A stretch of DNA of 64,000 bases from Gonapodya sp. JEL0774 (GCA_027604505.1 JADIIX010000028.1:1-64000), one strand, 5' to 3'; shown: positions 23,888 through 35,330, counted from the stretch's first letter. The notes: generated by a model from the letters alone, not told the origin. A program made the numbers and translations.

Positions 23888-24091
23888 ATGGACGCTCAGC
23901 ACCTGAAACTTCACGTCGGTCCCGCTCTGGTCGCCGCGATTGCGCGGATGCTTGACGAACGGCCGAAAGATCCCATCAAATTTTTGGGAGAGATGTTGGC
24001 TGCGTGGGACGAGAGGCAAGAGAGTGATGCGGCAAGAGCGGAGGGCGGAGAAGACGGGTCGGCATACCGGTCTGGCGGTAGTTCGTACTAG
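23888..24091 (+). CDS. Small Dpy-30-motif protein
   Basis: A single-exon frame of 67 residues. Residues about 8-40 (VGPALVAAIARMLDERPKDP, then IKFLGEMLAAW) fit the Dpy-30 motif, a two-helix dimerisation module with the diagnostic R-P-x-D-P-I-x-F-L turn. In animals and yeast this module lets Dpy-30/Sdc1 hold Ash2 in histone H3K4 methyltransferase complexes. Related modules also act in ciliary and flagellar complexes. The C-terminal 25 residues are acidic then Gly/Ser-rich. There is no long N-terminal extension as in human DPY30. Complex membership cannot be told from sequence; in a zoosporic fungus a flagellar role is as possible as a COMPASS role. Confidence 0.65.
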   Translation: MDAQHLKLHVGPALVAAIARMLDERPKDPIKFLGEMLAAWDERQESDAARAEGGEDGSAYRSGGSSY

Positions 24092-24506
24092 CTAGTAGCT
24101 CGCCCCTATATATGATGCGACATTCTTATCATTGATTCTGGTTTTATGGGAACAAAAAATCAATACCTGCTCTCCACTGTTCGCTGTGATCGACGGTACC
24201 TTGGTTGGTTGCTCCAGAGCTGAATTGTTCCGGTACGGCAGTGGTGCTGGGCCGAGCACGGAGATACCGTTGATCCCAGCCAAAACACAAAACTCGGCAC
24301 TCAGGCGGCTTGCACTCCAAGCATACACAGTACTACTCCGACTCCTGTATTTCTCTGGCGGCGTCTGCTCTCTTTCTTGAAGCTCCTGACATTGCGGGTC
24401 TTTCACTGGTTCCGCTCCGATCCCACTACCCCTAGTCACAGTTGGCAGCCTTTGTCCGCTCCACCCCGATTCCCGATTCGTAACGTTTTCGTCCTTAGCC
24501 AGCGTC
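24092..24506. other. Intergenic region
   Basis: 3' flank of the Dpy-30-like gene and promoter of PB1 protein A. Nothing recognisable. Confidence 0.5.
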
Positions 24507-26400
24507 ATGGGTCTCAGGAAAGTGCGCGTCGAGTTCTGGGATGGTACGTGCCGCCTCGCCCCAGCGCTTGCTCCTGGCGGTTACACCTCCGCTTGGCGTG
24601 AACGTGCAATGACGAACACATATCGCCAAAAACAGGAGTAAAAGTCGTCGTCCTCAGAGACGACAATCTCCCTCAAACATATGACGACTTTGTAGCCCTT
24701 TTGTGCTACAAGATCCCTCAGATCGAATCTGCAGCTCAGGTCTACGCACTCCGGTTGGAGTATCGAGAGTACACCGACAATCGCGAAGGGGTCCTTCTGC
24801 AAGAGGACGATGACTTGGCCGTGATGTATGAAGCTGGAGAGAGTTTTATCCTGAAAGTGGAGCTGGAAGAGGTGAGTCACCTCTTGGGATGTCATGATTC
24901 GCATCCTCCGTCATACCGAATTCAAAACATCAAAAAAGCTCTGACCTTACTAACCAATACCGGGTGATCACCTCTGCATTTTTTTGAACCTCCAGGTCAC
25001 GGACCATAACCGCCACCGCCTGGTGACCCCTGCATTCCTCAACCAATACCGAACCGGCATCCCAACCGTTCTGCGGGCGCAATCACCAGTGCAGTCGCTG
25101 CAAACAAACCTTTCGAACTCCACCTCATCCGCTACCCGACCGATCAAAGATGGTCAACCTCTCTTCCTGCACGAGATCACCCTGCAACGGTCTTCAACAT
25201 CCTTCACGAGCCCTCACGTGCCCCCCTCGGTGGACGAAAGTTCCTATGGTCCTCCAATATCCGGCTCCCACGTCAGGTTGAGCCATAGCCACCAACAGCA
25301 ACATCTTAATACACCCAACTCTCAGCCCAACTCAGCGCCACAACAGCAGCACGCTTACTCTACCCGCCCCTTGTCCTCCCATGAATCGCATAGAAGTTCT
25401 GGAGGTACCATGGTTGAGGGAGGTGTCATTGTTGATGCTCCTCGACGATCTTCTGTCGCACAAGTATCGATCGCGGCCTCCTATTCGTCAGAAAAGTACG
25501 TTCCACACACTTTTGTTGATCGTTGTTTACGCTACATCTAGTGAGTGGACTTAAACGTGATTGGCCAACCTCTCGCACCCTTGGTTTCTTGTGCGGGAAC
25601 TTCCACGTATTCTGCAGTCTTTTGGTCCCGTTTGCCGGTCGACAACATGCCTTCCCCCTCGTGTGGAAGAACACAGCAAAACACACCGTGGAAGATGTTA
25701 TGGGGGTCCTCGGGAAACCCGAGTGGGTTGGGCAGCGGAGTTGGGGTTACAAGCAGGTGAGATGATTGCGAAGGGAATGGGTTGTCTCCTGGATTGCTTG
25801 GGCTCGTTGGTGTTTGAGCTTAGTCTTTTCCAATATTCTGTCTCATAGCTGAAGTACACTGATTCGGATCTGACGATTGTGTATGGACCGAGGGACAGCA
25901 GCTTCAAGAAGGTTCAGAGGGCAAGTCGGTTTATCTTTGTGAGTGGATTAGTGAAAGTTTTGGGATATCGGCAATCATATGCTAGATCCAGTCTTGGCAA
26001 TAATACTGTGCTGTTTTCTCACACCATTGTGTGCCTTGATTCTTCTACCGTCCAGACAATCTTCTTCACCTCCCGTCCCCTCTTCCAATCCGCCCTTCAC
26101 AAGTACCAGCGCAAGATCGACGTCCTCGACCCTTCGTCTTTCAAAGTGAATTTTCTTGACCCCGTATCCCACATCGTTACGCCGGGCGCCGTGCAACCGG
26201 AACGCATCGTGACCGAGTGGGCATGCATACAACCTCCCGAATCGATCCGGAAGGAGTCCCCCGAATCAGGGGGCGAGTACCACTGTGTTTATGTAGTCAA
26301 GGACTCGAGAGTAGAGGTGCAGGAGGCCGTCATGGCGAACGTGAGGAATTGGATCGCCGCGGCACTGGAGAGCAAGGGAGCTTGGGCGGCCCAGGGATGA
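24507..26400 (+). CDS. PB1-domain protein A with unrecognised conserved C-terminal region
   Basis: Six exons (24507-24543, 24636-24871, 24996-25495, 25618-25756, 25849-25938, 26056-26400) close in frame to 448 residues. Residues 1-92 look like a PB1 domain, starting MGLRKVRVEFWDG. It has the strand VKVVVLRD and the acidic OPCA-like segment LQEDDDLAVMYE, the side that binds a basic PB1 partner. Residues 92-260 are Ser/Gln/His-rich and low in complexity. Residues 260-448 form a conserved module (FPLVWKN, RSWGYK, IVYGPRDSSFKK, SRPLFQSALHKY, VTEWACIQPP, GGEYHCVYVVKD) shared with PB1 protein B on the other strand at 52-54 kb. I do not recognise that module. A scaffold or signalling role is inferred from PB1 only. 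Confidence 0.75.
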
Positions 26401-27076
26401 GCGAGGAATCGTGCAAAAAGACGGAAACGCGTCCCACTGTTGCCGCTGCGTCAGTGGGTGAATTGTGGCATCTGTCCGATCCTCCTCCTTTCGTTCGTCA
26501 ACTGGAAATGGGCACGTACAGATATATAACCCAGTGGGATCGATGAATGGGATTCATACTGTCCCCAATCACTATTCTCAAAGCAAGAATGTTTTGAACA
26601 TGCGCACACGAATCGTCGATCACTTTCGCCAGATTGTCGCGCGAATGCGCCCGAGTATATTTAATATCTACGAAGCATGAGGATGCTGTATAATTATGTA
26701 CATTTACCTTCAAAGCTGTTGCTCCTGCGAGAGATGTTTCTCACGTGCGTCTTGGCTGATGTGTTCTGTTTGCGCGATTGAATGGATTGTCAGACACGGG
26801 CGTGCAGATCAGCCTTTGTACCCCACTTTCGCACACCCAGTTCATTTCATAGGCGGACCATGGCAACGTTCAAACCATGTGCTTTCTAGCAGTCAATCAG
26901 TAGTCCCATGTGGCCACCAGCGGGACGTCGCAGAAGCGGCAAGCGTTGAGCTTTGACTTCACATCGTTGCAAGTGTGATGACTCGTAACCTTAGAGTATC
27001 GCTACAACTATCAAAACCTAGTTCTTTACAATGCATGGAACAGTAAACACCCAGGGTCGTGACCATCCCAGTACTC
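26401..27076. other. Intergenic region between convergent genes
   Basis: 3' flanks of PB1 protein A and the bromodomain-GATA-NET gene. No convincing frame. Confidence 0.5.
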
Positions 27077-28834
27077 TCACGACGCTTCGCGAAACTTGGA
27101 CCACTCCCACAGCTCCCGGAGCGTCTCTCCATCCACCTTCTCCAGATCAACCTCATATTCTTCTCCATGACCTTCCTCGTCTCCGGCCTTCAGATATCGC
27201 ACCGGCTGTCTGAATCTCGACATGCCACGATCTATAATATCCACTGCAACGCGTACGCTCTCAGCATCGGCGTTGGCGATGACCTGTTGCAGCTTCTTCT
27301 TGTCACTGTAAGGTATGTCGAACTCCAGTTTGGGAACAACGGGAGCTTTCGGTTTGGCCATAGGAGCGTGACGAGGTGGCTGCATGGGACCTTTGGCGAT
27401 AACCGTGTAGACCCCATTCTTGTACAGAAGACGACCTGCTTTCCACTTGACACCACACCGATTACTGAAATAAGAGGTATTCGATGTACAGAGGCAAAGG
27501 AGGGACCAAGTATGCAGTGCGGAGCGGATTCAGTGAGAAGCATCCCACAGAGGGGTCTGGCGTTTCAACATACCACAACGTGTTCCTCCCATTAGGGCCA
27601 GCTCTCCAGAGTGGCGTCTCTGTGGCGGTACAAAACTCGCAAACTCTGCCTTCGTGCTTACCCTTCTTCTTCACATTTCCGTCCTCATCTAGTTCATCCT
27701 CCTCCCCATCCTCGTTTCCTGAAACCTCAGGTTGTGGGGTGGGGCTATCGGCTCGTGGCGCTGCGTAGACAGGTTTCGTAGACACTACAGGATATGGAAA
27801 GGTAGTACCGTTTGCGGTGGGTGGAGGTGCCCCAGAACTGGGTGAGGGAGATCCCCTTGGTTGCCGATTTCTCTTTCGCGATTGTGATTCGCCTGCATAG
27901 TCGGAATACGACTCCGAAACGTCCCTGTCGGATTCGACAGAAGAATGGCCTTCAGGACTCGGCGACCGGGAACGAGAATTGGACGGAGAGCGTGGACGAG
28001 AGCCGACCACGGATGGGGGCTTTGGGGGCGGCCGAGGGGGAAGTGCGGCAACTGAGGATGCAAAAGTTCACATTCAGTGGAGGCGAATTCGAGAGAATTT
28101 GGTATTCAGATCTTGCTCACGTTTAGGTTGGTGGTCCACCGAAACTCCAGGAAGCTTGTGTGAAAGGTGGTTCAATGTTACAGGACAGGCAAACCAGGTG
28201 CGAACGTGACAGCATTCTGCTCTGAAGACTCACATTTGCCACATATTGAGGGAATGCAGACATCGCTAGTTCAATATAGTACTGCTTCACTCGTTGGCCC
28301 ATTGCGTTGACGGGAGTGCCCGGTGGATTGTAGCTGAAGCAGTTGGTGAAGACCTGGGAGAAGGTTTGAGAGACAGAGCAAAAGTGAAGTCAGAGCAGGA
28401 GAATGGTCCCTGTCCTATAATCTTTTCTCCTGTTACAAACTCGGTTTCCCAGGGTCAAGTTTCGGGAAAACATCCAAGTGACGTCTCCTGATTGACAATG
28501 GCACCTACGAACTCACCTGCATAGCGTCCTGATTGAAGCCAAACAGAGAGTAGCTCCTCGCATCCAAATTTTGTTCGATGGTTTGAAAGTCTATGCGGCT
28601 CTAGTCAGTTGTAGGGGAACAACGAAACCGAAATGAGCTGAACCCACCCATGGGATTTTGTATCACGAAATAGTAATCTGGTGCTCCGTCAGCAACGGGA
28701 TCCACCGGTCTAAGAAAATATCGCGAGTCAGGAAACCTCTGAAGGGCGCGGAGGATTGAAAGACAGTTTCGATGATTGCGGTCCGAGAGCAAGGAATGAA
28801 CCGTCTCTGTGTCGGAAACGGCACTAGTCGACAT
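27077..28834 (-). CDS. Bromodomain-GATA zinc finger-NET domain protein
   Basis: Six exons (28834-28648, 28590-28517, 28353-28234, 28154-28121, 28051-27574, 27464-27077) close in frame to 426 residues. Residues about 20-127 are a bromodomain: CLSILRAL, the ZA-loop FLRPVDPV, DYYFVIQNPMDFQTIEQNL, and the BC loop NCFSYN, with the acetyl-lysine-binding Asn at 96. Residues 139-270 are Ser/Arg/Pro-rich, then acidic and Lys-rich. A GATA-type finger follows: C276-x2-C279, TPLWRAGPNGRNTL, C298-x2-C301, then GVKWKAGRLL. Residues about 345-420 resemble an extra-terminal (NET) domain: YSDKKKLQQVI, VDIIDRG, EEYEVDLEKVDGETLREL. Fungal BET proteins usually have two bromodomains and no GATA finger. I infer a chromatin reader with its own DNA-binding module. 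Confidence 0.83.
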
Positions 28835-29857
28835 TGCTACGTCAGGTTAGGACAGCCAGAAAGGGATGGAGGCGAGGATCGTGGAAATCGGGGGGACGTA
28901 TTGCCCTTTGGTGGAGAGGTTTGCGGCGCCGTACGAGCGGGAGAGACAGATCGAGCAGACGCCTCGACAGCGATAGAAAAGATTCACCACTAAGGTCACG
29001 TCAAATGCGTGGGGAAAGAACGCTCGGGGATGCGTCCAGAGACTGGCGCCCTTCGATTTTGAAACACGGCAAAAGCCCTGGTGGCAAAAGTTTTGCTGGC
29101 GTTCGATGCGACCGATAATGGGTCGAAATTCACCAGAAAGTGCCAGCAGCTCCGATTTTTCCTGCGTGTCCTGGGCGATTGGTGTTTGCAGTTCGAGTGC
29201 GTTTCTTTCCGCTCTCAATGGAAAAGTGTGGAGTGGGAAGTGGGGGCAACAAGTGCCAGGAAGCAGTGGATGCTCTCTTACGAACCCTGAAAGTGCTTCG
29301 CTCAGAGCTCTTGCCTCAATCGAAGAACACAGTTCGGACTCGCCAAATGAGAGAAGGTATTCTTGTTCGAGAAAACGTCACTTTTATCTGCCCTGAAGCG
29401 AAAGTCGTGTCCTGGCGGACTTTTCCCATTTGCGCTAATTATGTAATGAGTCGTTCTTCACTGCTCCCGTAAACTTTTCAGATTCTGCGAGTATCGACTC
29501 TCTAATAACTGAGGTCTCGCGCCCAAACGACTTCCTCGTCAGCCCAGTGTAACAGTAGAAGTCGCGGCTTTTCTCGTAGTACTGAACATATCAGCGTGGT
29601 ATCAGTGATACGTTTCAGACATTTAAAAAGGGACCAAAACGTGCAAAGCGTTCTTACATTCGATGGCAAGGCAAATGCAAGACGCTGTGTGACATGAAGG
29701 AGTCTCGGTAAAGGGAGGCTGCAATGTGGTGCACAGTCTTTAGATCCACGTCTTATCTGTGCAAAGAAGCGCTTGACGGGAGAAGAAAATGGAATTGTTG
29801 ATTCCAGTCAGTGCTGACGCTCTGTATCAAAGTCTCGTATGGTCGTTCTGCAGTACA
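28835..29857. other. Intergenic region
   Basis: Promoter side of the bromodomain gene, and flank of the inverted-repeat element. Short overlapping frames without motifs. Confidence 0.5.
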
Positions 29858-30386
29858 ATAGTGGGTTTCAAAGTTCGTCCGAATAGAATTCCGAATAGGT
29901 CGTCCGAATAGAAAGGGTTGATTCGGAAGGGTGATTCGGACGCATTCGGACGGGGGGTTTTCAAAGTTCGTGGCCTTCCGAATCGTTGGCACGAGAGTGG
30001 AATCTACTTCACAGCAACTTGATTGCACTTTCACCATGATACCAGGACCCACGAATACTGGGTCAGATCGCAAGCTGCTGGAAGCGAGCTCTGCTGACTA
30101 TCAATACCCGCTCTCCATCGCGCGGTCTCGTGCATCAGTGGCGATTTTAGTAATTTGCATCAGCAATATAGTCTTTCCTCCTCGTATTTTGCTTTCAATC
30201 GAACCCCAATATGGTATGCTGAATATAGATTCGGCCTGCAAAGCGATTCGGACGATTCGGAAGGATTCGGGGACCAAAAGTTGTTGACGAATCCGTCCGA
30301 ATCACCGGAACTGTTTCCGACTGATGTTTTTGATTCGGAAGTCCTCATTCGGTATTCTATTCGGACGAACTTTGAAACCCACTATT
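29858..30386. mobile_element. MITE-like element with long terminal inverted repeats
   Basis: The sequence beginning AATAGTGGGTTTCAAAGTTC at 29858 returns as its reverse complement ending at 30386, with about 40 bases matching and a single mismatch. Both subterminal regions are packed with ATTCGGA or TCCGAAT heptamers. The 529-base interior has no transposase frame. These traits fit a non-autonomous DNA transposon. Target-site duplication is not obvious: TAC flanks the left end and TAA the right. Confidence 0.75.
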
Positions 30387-30737
30387 TAATACCAGTTCTT
30401 ATGCTCTCCCGAGATACAAATTTGGTTCAACCTGAACCACACTCGAGGTAGATCATCTGATAGTGACAAAAAGCTAACGCTTGGAAGTCACTGATCGTAC
30501 GTCCAACAGTGCCAACAAACGAGACAAACATGTCGAATCGCTCGTGGACACGAATAAAGCGCAGACTGACCCACCCCCTCGCAGACCAATTATTCAAACG
30601 AACAGCATTACCGTGGCGGATCAGCTGTGGTTTCTCCGCTCGGTTTTTATTGGACCGGAAGGTTCAGTCCGCGGCCCGGGTTTCGTGGATGTTCTATGGT
30701 GACCTCGGCACCCGTACCACCAGACACAAATAACCAG
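30387..30737. other. Region upstream of the kinase
   Basis: May hold the 5' exon(s) of the kinase gene. Two open frames, from about 30481 and 30530, cannot be joined with confidence. Confidence 0.4.
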
Positions 30738-32421
30738 CACAGCACTGCCGCAGCACCGCCGATATTAATAGTCTCGCCCCCCCTCGCGTCGTTCGTCGCG
30801 ACGCTTTCACAGCTCTTCTCACCCTGATCGGTGTATTTGACCGCGTCAAGCTCATGCTCAAATCTCTCGCTGAAGGGCTCTTGGGGTCGATCATTTCACG
30901 GGATGCGAAGACCGAGGGGCGAACTGAGTACGTTCAATTGTCAAAATGAAAGTAAGCATGGAGATGTCTGATTGTTTTTACTTCTCATTGCAGCAACCGA
31001 TCGAAGAAACGGGATTACCAGACCGTGCGACTCATTGGTGGGTGTACTGAAACGTCAACTCTGACTCTGACACCTACCTGTCTTGAGGTTGCACTCACCG
31101 ATGCCTGTAGGTGGTGGTGCGCAGGGTATCGTCCACGAATGCGTGCAATTGTCCACGGGCCGGCACGTCGCTGTGAAAAGGGTGAGGAAAGACGGAGGTC
31201 CCGCACTCGGGGCCGCTTATTGTGGCAAGGCGGACGTGCTGCGTGCGTGGCAAAGAGAGTTGGATATTTTGAAGCAGGTGAAGGGGCACCCGAATATCTG
31301 TGGTACGTCTTTGGGATGTGGACTGGTGTGGATGTGGGTTGCACTCGACCTGACCATGTTTGATCCGTCTCCATTCCAGATCTTATCGATTACTTTGAAG
31401 GAAAAAACACAATCTACATGGTCTTCGAACTGTGAGTATTTCAACGTGTTCCGGGATCTCATTTCCAGAAATCGAAGTACAAGGTATCATCTGATCCCCG
31501 ATCTTTGCTTAATTCGCCCTTCATTCGCGATCAAGAATACCCGGTGGAAACTTACGCGACCACCTACAGCATCGAGGTCCCTTATCGGAACGGAGTGCAG
31601 CCGGCGTCATGGCCACCCTGTGCAACGCTGTCGCTTTCTTGCACGCCAACGGCGTGGTGCACAGGGACCTTCGCATGCAAAACGTGTTGCTTCGCAACCC
31701 AGAAGACGAATCGTCGTCGGTGATCGTGGACTTTGGTATCGCGAATGTAGTCCAGCCTGGGGGGAGCTTGACGACCCAGATCGGAGCGCCGTTGTATTCG
31801 GGTGAGTTTTCTAGTGGGCCTGCCGGACTGGTTTCTGTGTATCGCCACGGGTCATGTGCCCAAGATTCTTATTCCCACATTTCCAAAATGTTCAGCTCCT
31901 GAGATCTGGGACGGACAAGGCTACGGCACCGCTTCCGACTGCTTTTGTCTCGGATCCATCGCCCACGAGCTCCTCACCGGCGCGGTTCCAACCTGGGTGA
32001 CCAGCAACAGGGCCCGGAAGCTCAGTCTCTCTCACCCAAAATGGCGCTCACTGGGCGATGAAGCCAAGTCGTTCGTCTCGTCGCTCTTGTGTCTGTCTCC
32101 ACTGACCAGGATGACGGCGGAGGAGGCGATGGAGCATCCGTGGCTGCGAACGTTTGCCCCGGCGTGGGAACTGAAGAGACTGAGGTGAATAAAAGCGCGG
32201 TCGAACGTGGATCTTTTGATCTCACTTTCGAGTGCATGTTCGAAAATCCCACACAATCTCGTCCAGGGAGTTGAACCACACTGTGACGGACTCCATATCA
32301 AGCAAGTACAGCAGGGCAGAGGAAGAAGACCCTGACATCGAGAAGCCTCCACGATACTCAGAACAAACGTAAGAGCTGAATTCTGAGATGAGCGTTGAAT
32401 CTGTTTTCCAGTACATATTAA
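30738..32421 (+). CDS. Protein kinase with C-terminal PPxY tail (5' end unresolved)
   Basis: Exons at (30738)-30927, 30994-31037, 31111-31302, 31380-31431, 31536-31801, 31896-32184, 32267-32368 and 32412-32421 join in frame. The product shows a glycine loop LIGGGAQGIVHE, the ATP Lys in HVAVKRV and an alpha-C Glu in WQRELDILKQ. The hinge-to-helix part is MVFELIPGGNLRDHL. The catalytic loop is VVHRDLRMQN and the Mg-binding motif is VDFGIA. The activation segment ends in APEIW, and domain XI is R-M-T-A-E-E-A-M-E-H-P-W. All catalytic residues are present, and the fold most resembles CAMK-type Ser/Thr kinases. After the kinase core, spliced exons add an acidic tail with a PPRY motif (WW-domain ligand type) and stop. 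The N-terminal Leu-rich segment begins at an unknown upstream exon. Confidence 0.8.
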
Positions 32422-33262
32422 GACCTCCACCGGGATTGGGATCATCCCTCGTGACGAGCACTCTTGACTTGTTTGTGCGGTTTTGGGCGAAAAAAGAAGA
32501 GCGTTGGTTGCATTGTAGTATGTTGTATGTATTCATTTGTCGATAATAAAGACGAATTTTAATCCTGCCTTTGGCAGATCGATGAGACAGCGGACTCGAC
32601 GGAGAGCCCCGCCGCCTGGGATGATCGAAGTCGCATCAACGGAAAACCATTGTGGCACTGAATCACGGTCATAGGCATTCAAGACAGCTATCGATAGTGG
32701 ATCGTCCATGTTCTGCGGTTTTCCGAACGAGAAAGAGCGGCGCCAATATCTTCATTCACTGTCCCCGAACGGCTCGCCACTCGCAAGGGCTTCCGCAACC
32801 AACTTTCGCAGCAAATGAGTGAGGGAGAAGTGCATGATGTCCCCATTGTAATGTGCGTATGGATGAACGGTTCGCTTGAAGGGGACCGCGATTTCTGAAT
32901 ACGCTAGAGAGAACGAAAAGGAGTATAGAAGGAAGAAGAACTAAAGGAAGGATTTACAGAGTATAAATACCAGAAACAATGGATATTTTTGTGAATGACT
33001 TTGAGTGTCTCGTGGTGTGTGGTTGTGGCGTGTGAATGGGTTTTTTTGTAGGTCAAGGAGACCAAAGGCGGTGAACAGGAACATCCATCCATCGGACCGG
33101 TGAGGACAGGCGGGAAGAGCGATTCACAGTAGAAACGAGAGAGACGAGTTCTGACTCTGCACCCGCTCCCTTCCCCCCATCACGGACCGTTGGGCCCTGT
33201 TCTGTTTCTCCTTTTGGCAACCCCCAAACCAACTCACCAACTGGAACAGAATTTCTGCAGCC
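32422..33262. other. Intergenic region, RPL7 promoter
   Basis: 3' flank of the kinase and upstream region of RPL7. No RNA gene or convincing frame seen. Confidence 0.5.
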
Positions 33263-35330
33263 ATGCCCGCTTCTGCCGAGTGAGTTGTCAATATTTACAT
33301 CTGACTCCAGTCGATGCTGCGATGGGGGTGGTTTTGGCAGGGTCGTCCTTTGTCGGGAACTGACGGGACCATGGGGGGGTCGGGAATGGGGAGAGCGACA
33401 TGGGGACTGCAACGGCCAACATCACACTTCGTCATGATGCACGAGAGAACTCGGACACTCCCACTGCGGATGTTGCCTGCAATTCCGCGGCTGTTCTCCG
33501 CTGTTCCTGCCACAGTGAATGGTCTCTCCTTCCATTCTCAAAGACCACGCTAACCCACCTTCCTTCCACACTCCCTCCCCCAAGGAAAACCACCGTCCCC
33601 GAGACCATTCTCAAGAAGCGCAAGGCCGCAGAGGCCCTCCAGAAGAAGGTCGCCCTGGACCGCGCAGAGCAGAAGAAGGTGAGCGTTCCAGCTGAATCAA
33701 TCGTACAGTCAAGAGGAGCGCGAAACGCAATGCGTGCGCGTATGGGATCGAGCACGGAACATTGCTGGGGAGACGGATTTCGTGGTGGGAACAAAATGTG
33801 GTCTCCATCCGAAAAGTGGAGACGCGGAGCCCACCGAACATCCCTCCCTCCTCGAAACACCGTCTTTCGGACCTACCCATGCATCCTCTGAAAGTCGATA
33901 CACATGTCGTGTCCGCGTCGATGTGTCGTCGCTGTTGTGGTTTTTCTTTCCTCGGGTGATGACGTTTTACACTACATGGGAAGCTAGTCCTTCGGACGAT
34001 GCTGCACATACCCAAAAATACCATCTTTCGGGACTGACGAGAAAAAGAACTTTTGCAAAGCAGACGGAGCGGCGATCGGGCCGGCGTGGTGTATCCTACT
34101 CGTACCATTTGGCTCCCCTGTCTCCGCACCCCTTCTCGTCCGTCTCTCTCTCACACCGCCTCTCCCTCTCCACGCCACTTAACCCCCCTACCGCGCCCGG
34201 CGAGCCCCCGCGCGCCCCCCCCACCCCCCCCCCCCGATCCCGCCAGCCCCCGGGCACGGCGNNNNNNNNNNCGCGTCATTTTCAAGCGCGCCGAGCAGTA
34301 CGTCAAGGAGTACCGCGCCCAAGAGCGTGAGGAGATCCGCCTCAGACGCCAGGCACGCAACGAGGGTAACTTCTACGTGCCCGCGGAACACAAGCTGGCG
34401 TTTGTGGTCAGGTTGAAGGGGTGAGTTGCACGGGCGTGTCGCGAAGCGGGGTGGCGGGGTGGTGACGGGCAGAGGTGCTGGGGCCTGTGATCGCGAGGAA
34501 AGGGAACCGCAGCCTGCCGCTTGTTTCGTCGAACTTGGGTTTTCCTGTTGTTTCCCGCTCTCTCACCATGTACACCCGCTCACTCACTCCCCCGATCTGC
34601 ACCCACACCCACCCACCCCAAGTATCAACAAAATGGCCCCCAAGCCCCGCAAAGTCCTCCAACTGCTCCGTCTTCTCCAGATCAACAATGGCGTGTTTGT
34701 CAAGCTCAACAAGGCCACGCTCGAGATGCTCCAGTTGGCGAACCCGTATGTGGCGTGGGGGTAAGTAAGGGTTTTGGGAAGGGGGACTGGGCGGTTGGGC
34801 GGTCGGGCGGCTGGGTTGTGTTGCGTGTGGGGAGCGGAAGGCGGTGGACGGCCCCGGTGGAGTTTGGTCGTTTTTGTATTTCTCGATTTTACCCATTTGT
34901 TTTTGAGGTGGTGGGGTGGTGCACTGCCGGTCTCGATTGCTTCTCTGTGTGTCCCTCTGTGAAACTCACCCTTCCTCCTTTGCCCCACACTCTCCCTTAC
35001 ACATCAAGCTACCCCAACGTGAAGACCATCCGCGAGCTGATCTACAAGCGCGGCTACGCCAAGGTGAACAAGCAGCGCACCCCCATTTCCTCGAACCAGG
35101 TTGTGGAATCCGCGCTGGGCACATACGGCATCGTCTCGATCGAGGACCTGGTCCACGAGATCGCCACCGTGGGGCCCCACTTTAAGCAGGCCAGCAACTT
35201 TTTGTGGCCCTTCAAGCTGTCGAACCCCACTGGAGGCTTCCCCGGGAAGAAGGTCAAAAACTTTGTGGAGGGGGGTGAGATGGGGAACAGGGAGTTGTTC
35301 ATCAATGATTTGGTGAGGAAGATGAACTGA
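33263..35330 (+). CDS. RPL7: 60S ribosomal protein L7 (uL30)
   Basis: Exons 33263-33279 (MPASA plus two bases), 33585-33678, one ending at 34420 whose acceptor lies in or just before the N run, 34623-34760, and 35009-35330. The product has the basic N-terminal helix ([18 protein letters not shown]), then [17 protein letters not shown], the L30-like core ([44 protein letters not shown]) and the usual C-terminus ([18 protein letters not shown]). It belongs to the large ribosomal subunit. The short second exon and the intron layout fit RPL7 genes in other fungi. The 10-N gap at 34262-34271 leaves the start of exon 3 and the exact intron 2 length unknown. Confidence 0.92.
33947..34045 (+). ncRNA. 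Candidate intronic C/D-box snoRNA
   Basis: Lies inside RPL7 intron 2. Box C is GTGATGA (33956-33962) and box D is CTGA (34034-34037). The flanks TTTCCTCG and CGAGAAAA pair in seven of eight positions to close a terminal stem. The twelve bases ending two bases before box D (CCATCTTTCGGG) are complementary to the conserved large-subunit rRNA segment CCCGAAAGATGG. By the box D plus five rule the target would be the G of CCCG, the site equivalent to yeast 25S G805. Budding-yeast RPL7 introns also carry C/D snoRNAs (snR39, snR59) aimed at the neighbouring A807. Confidence 0.65.
34262..34271. other. Assembly gap (10 N)
   Basis: Ten N bases after a run of C homopolymers, at the intron 2/exon 3 border of RPL7. 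The true gap length is unknown. Confidence 0.95.

Noticed and set aside
29858-30386. Possible CRISPR-like array from the ATTCGGA repeats
   Set aside because: The repeats are 7-mers with irregular spacing inside an inverted-repeat element in a eukaryotic genome; no array structure exists.
33734-34330. 198-codon plus-strand frame crossing the N gap in RPL7 intron 2
   Set aside because: It runs through the intron and the gap, has low-complexity Pro/Ser content, and conflicts with the well-supported RPL7 exons and the snoRNA candidate.
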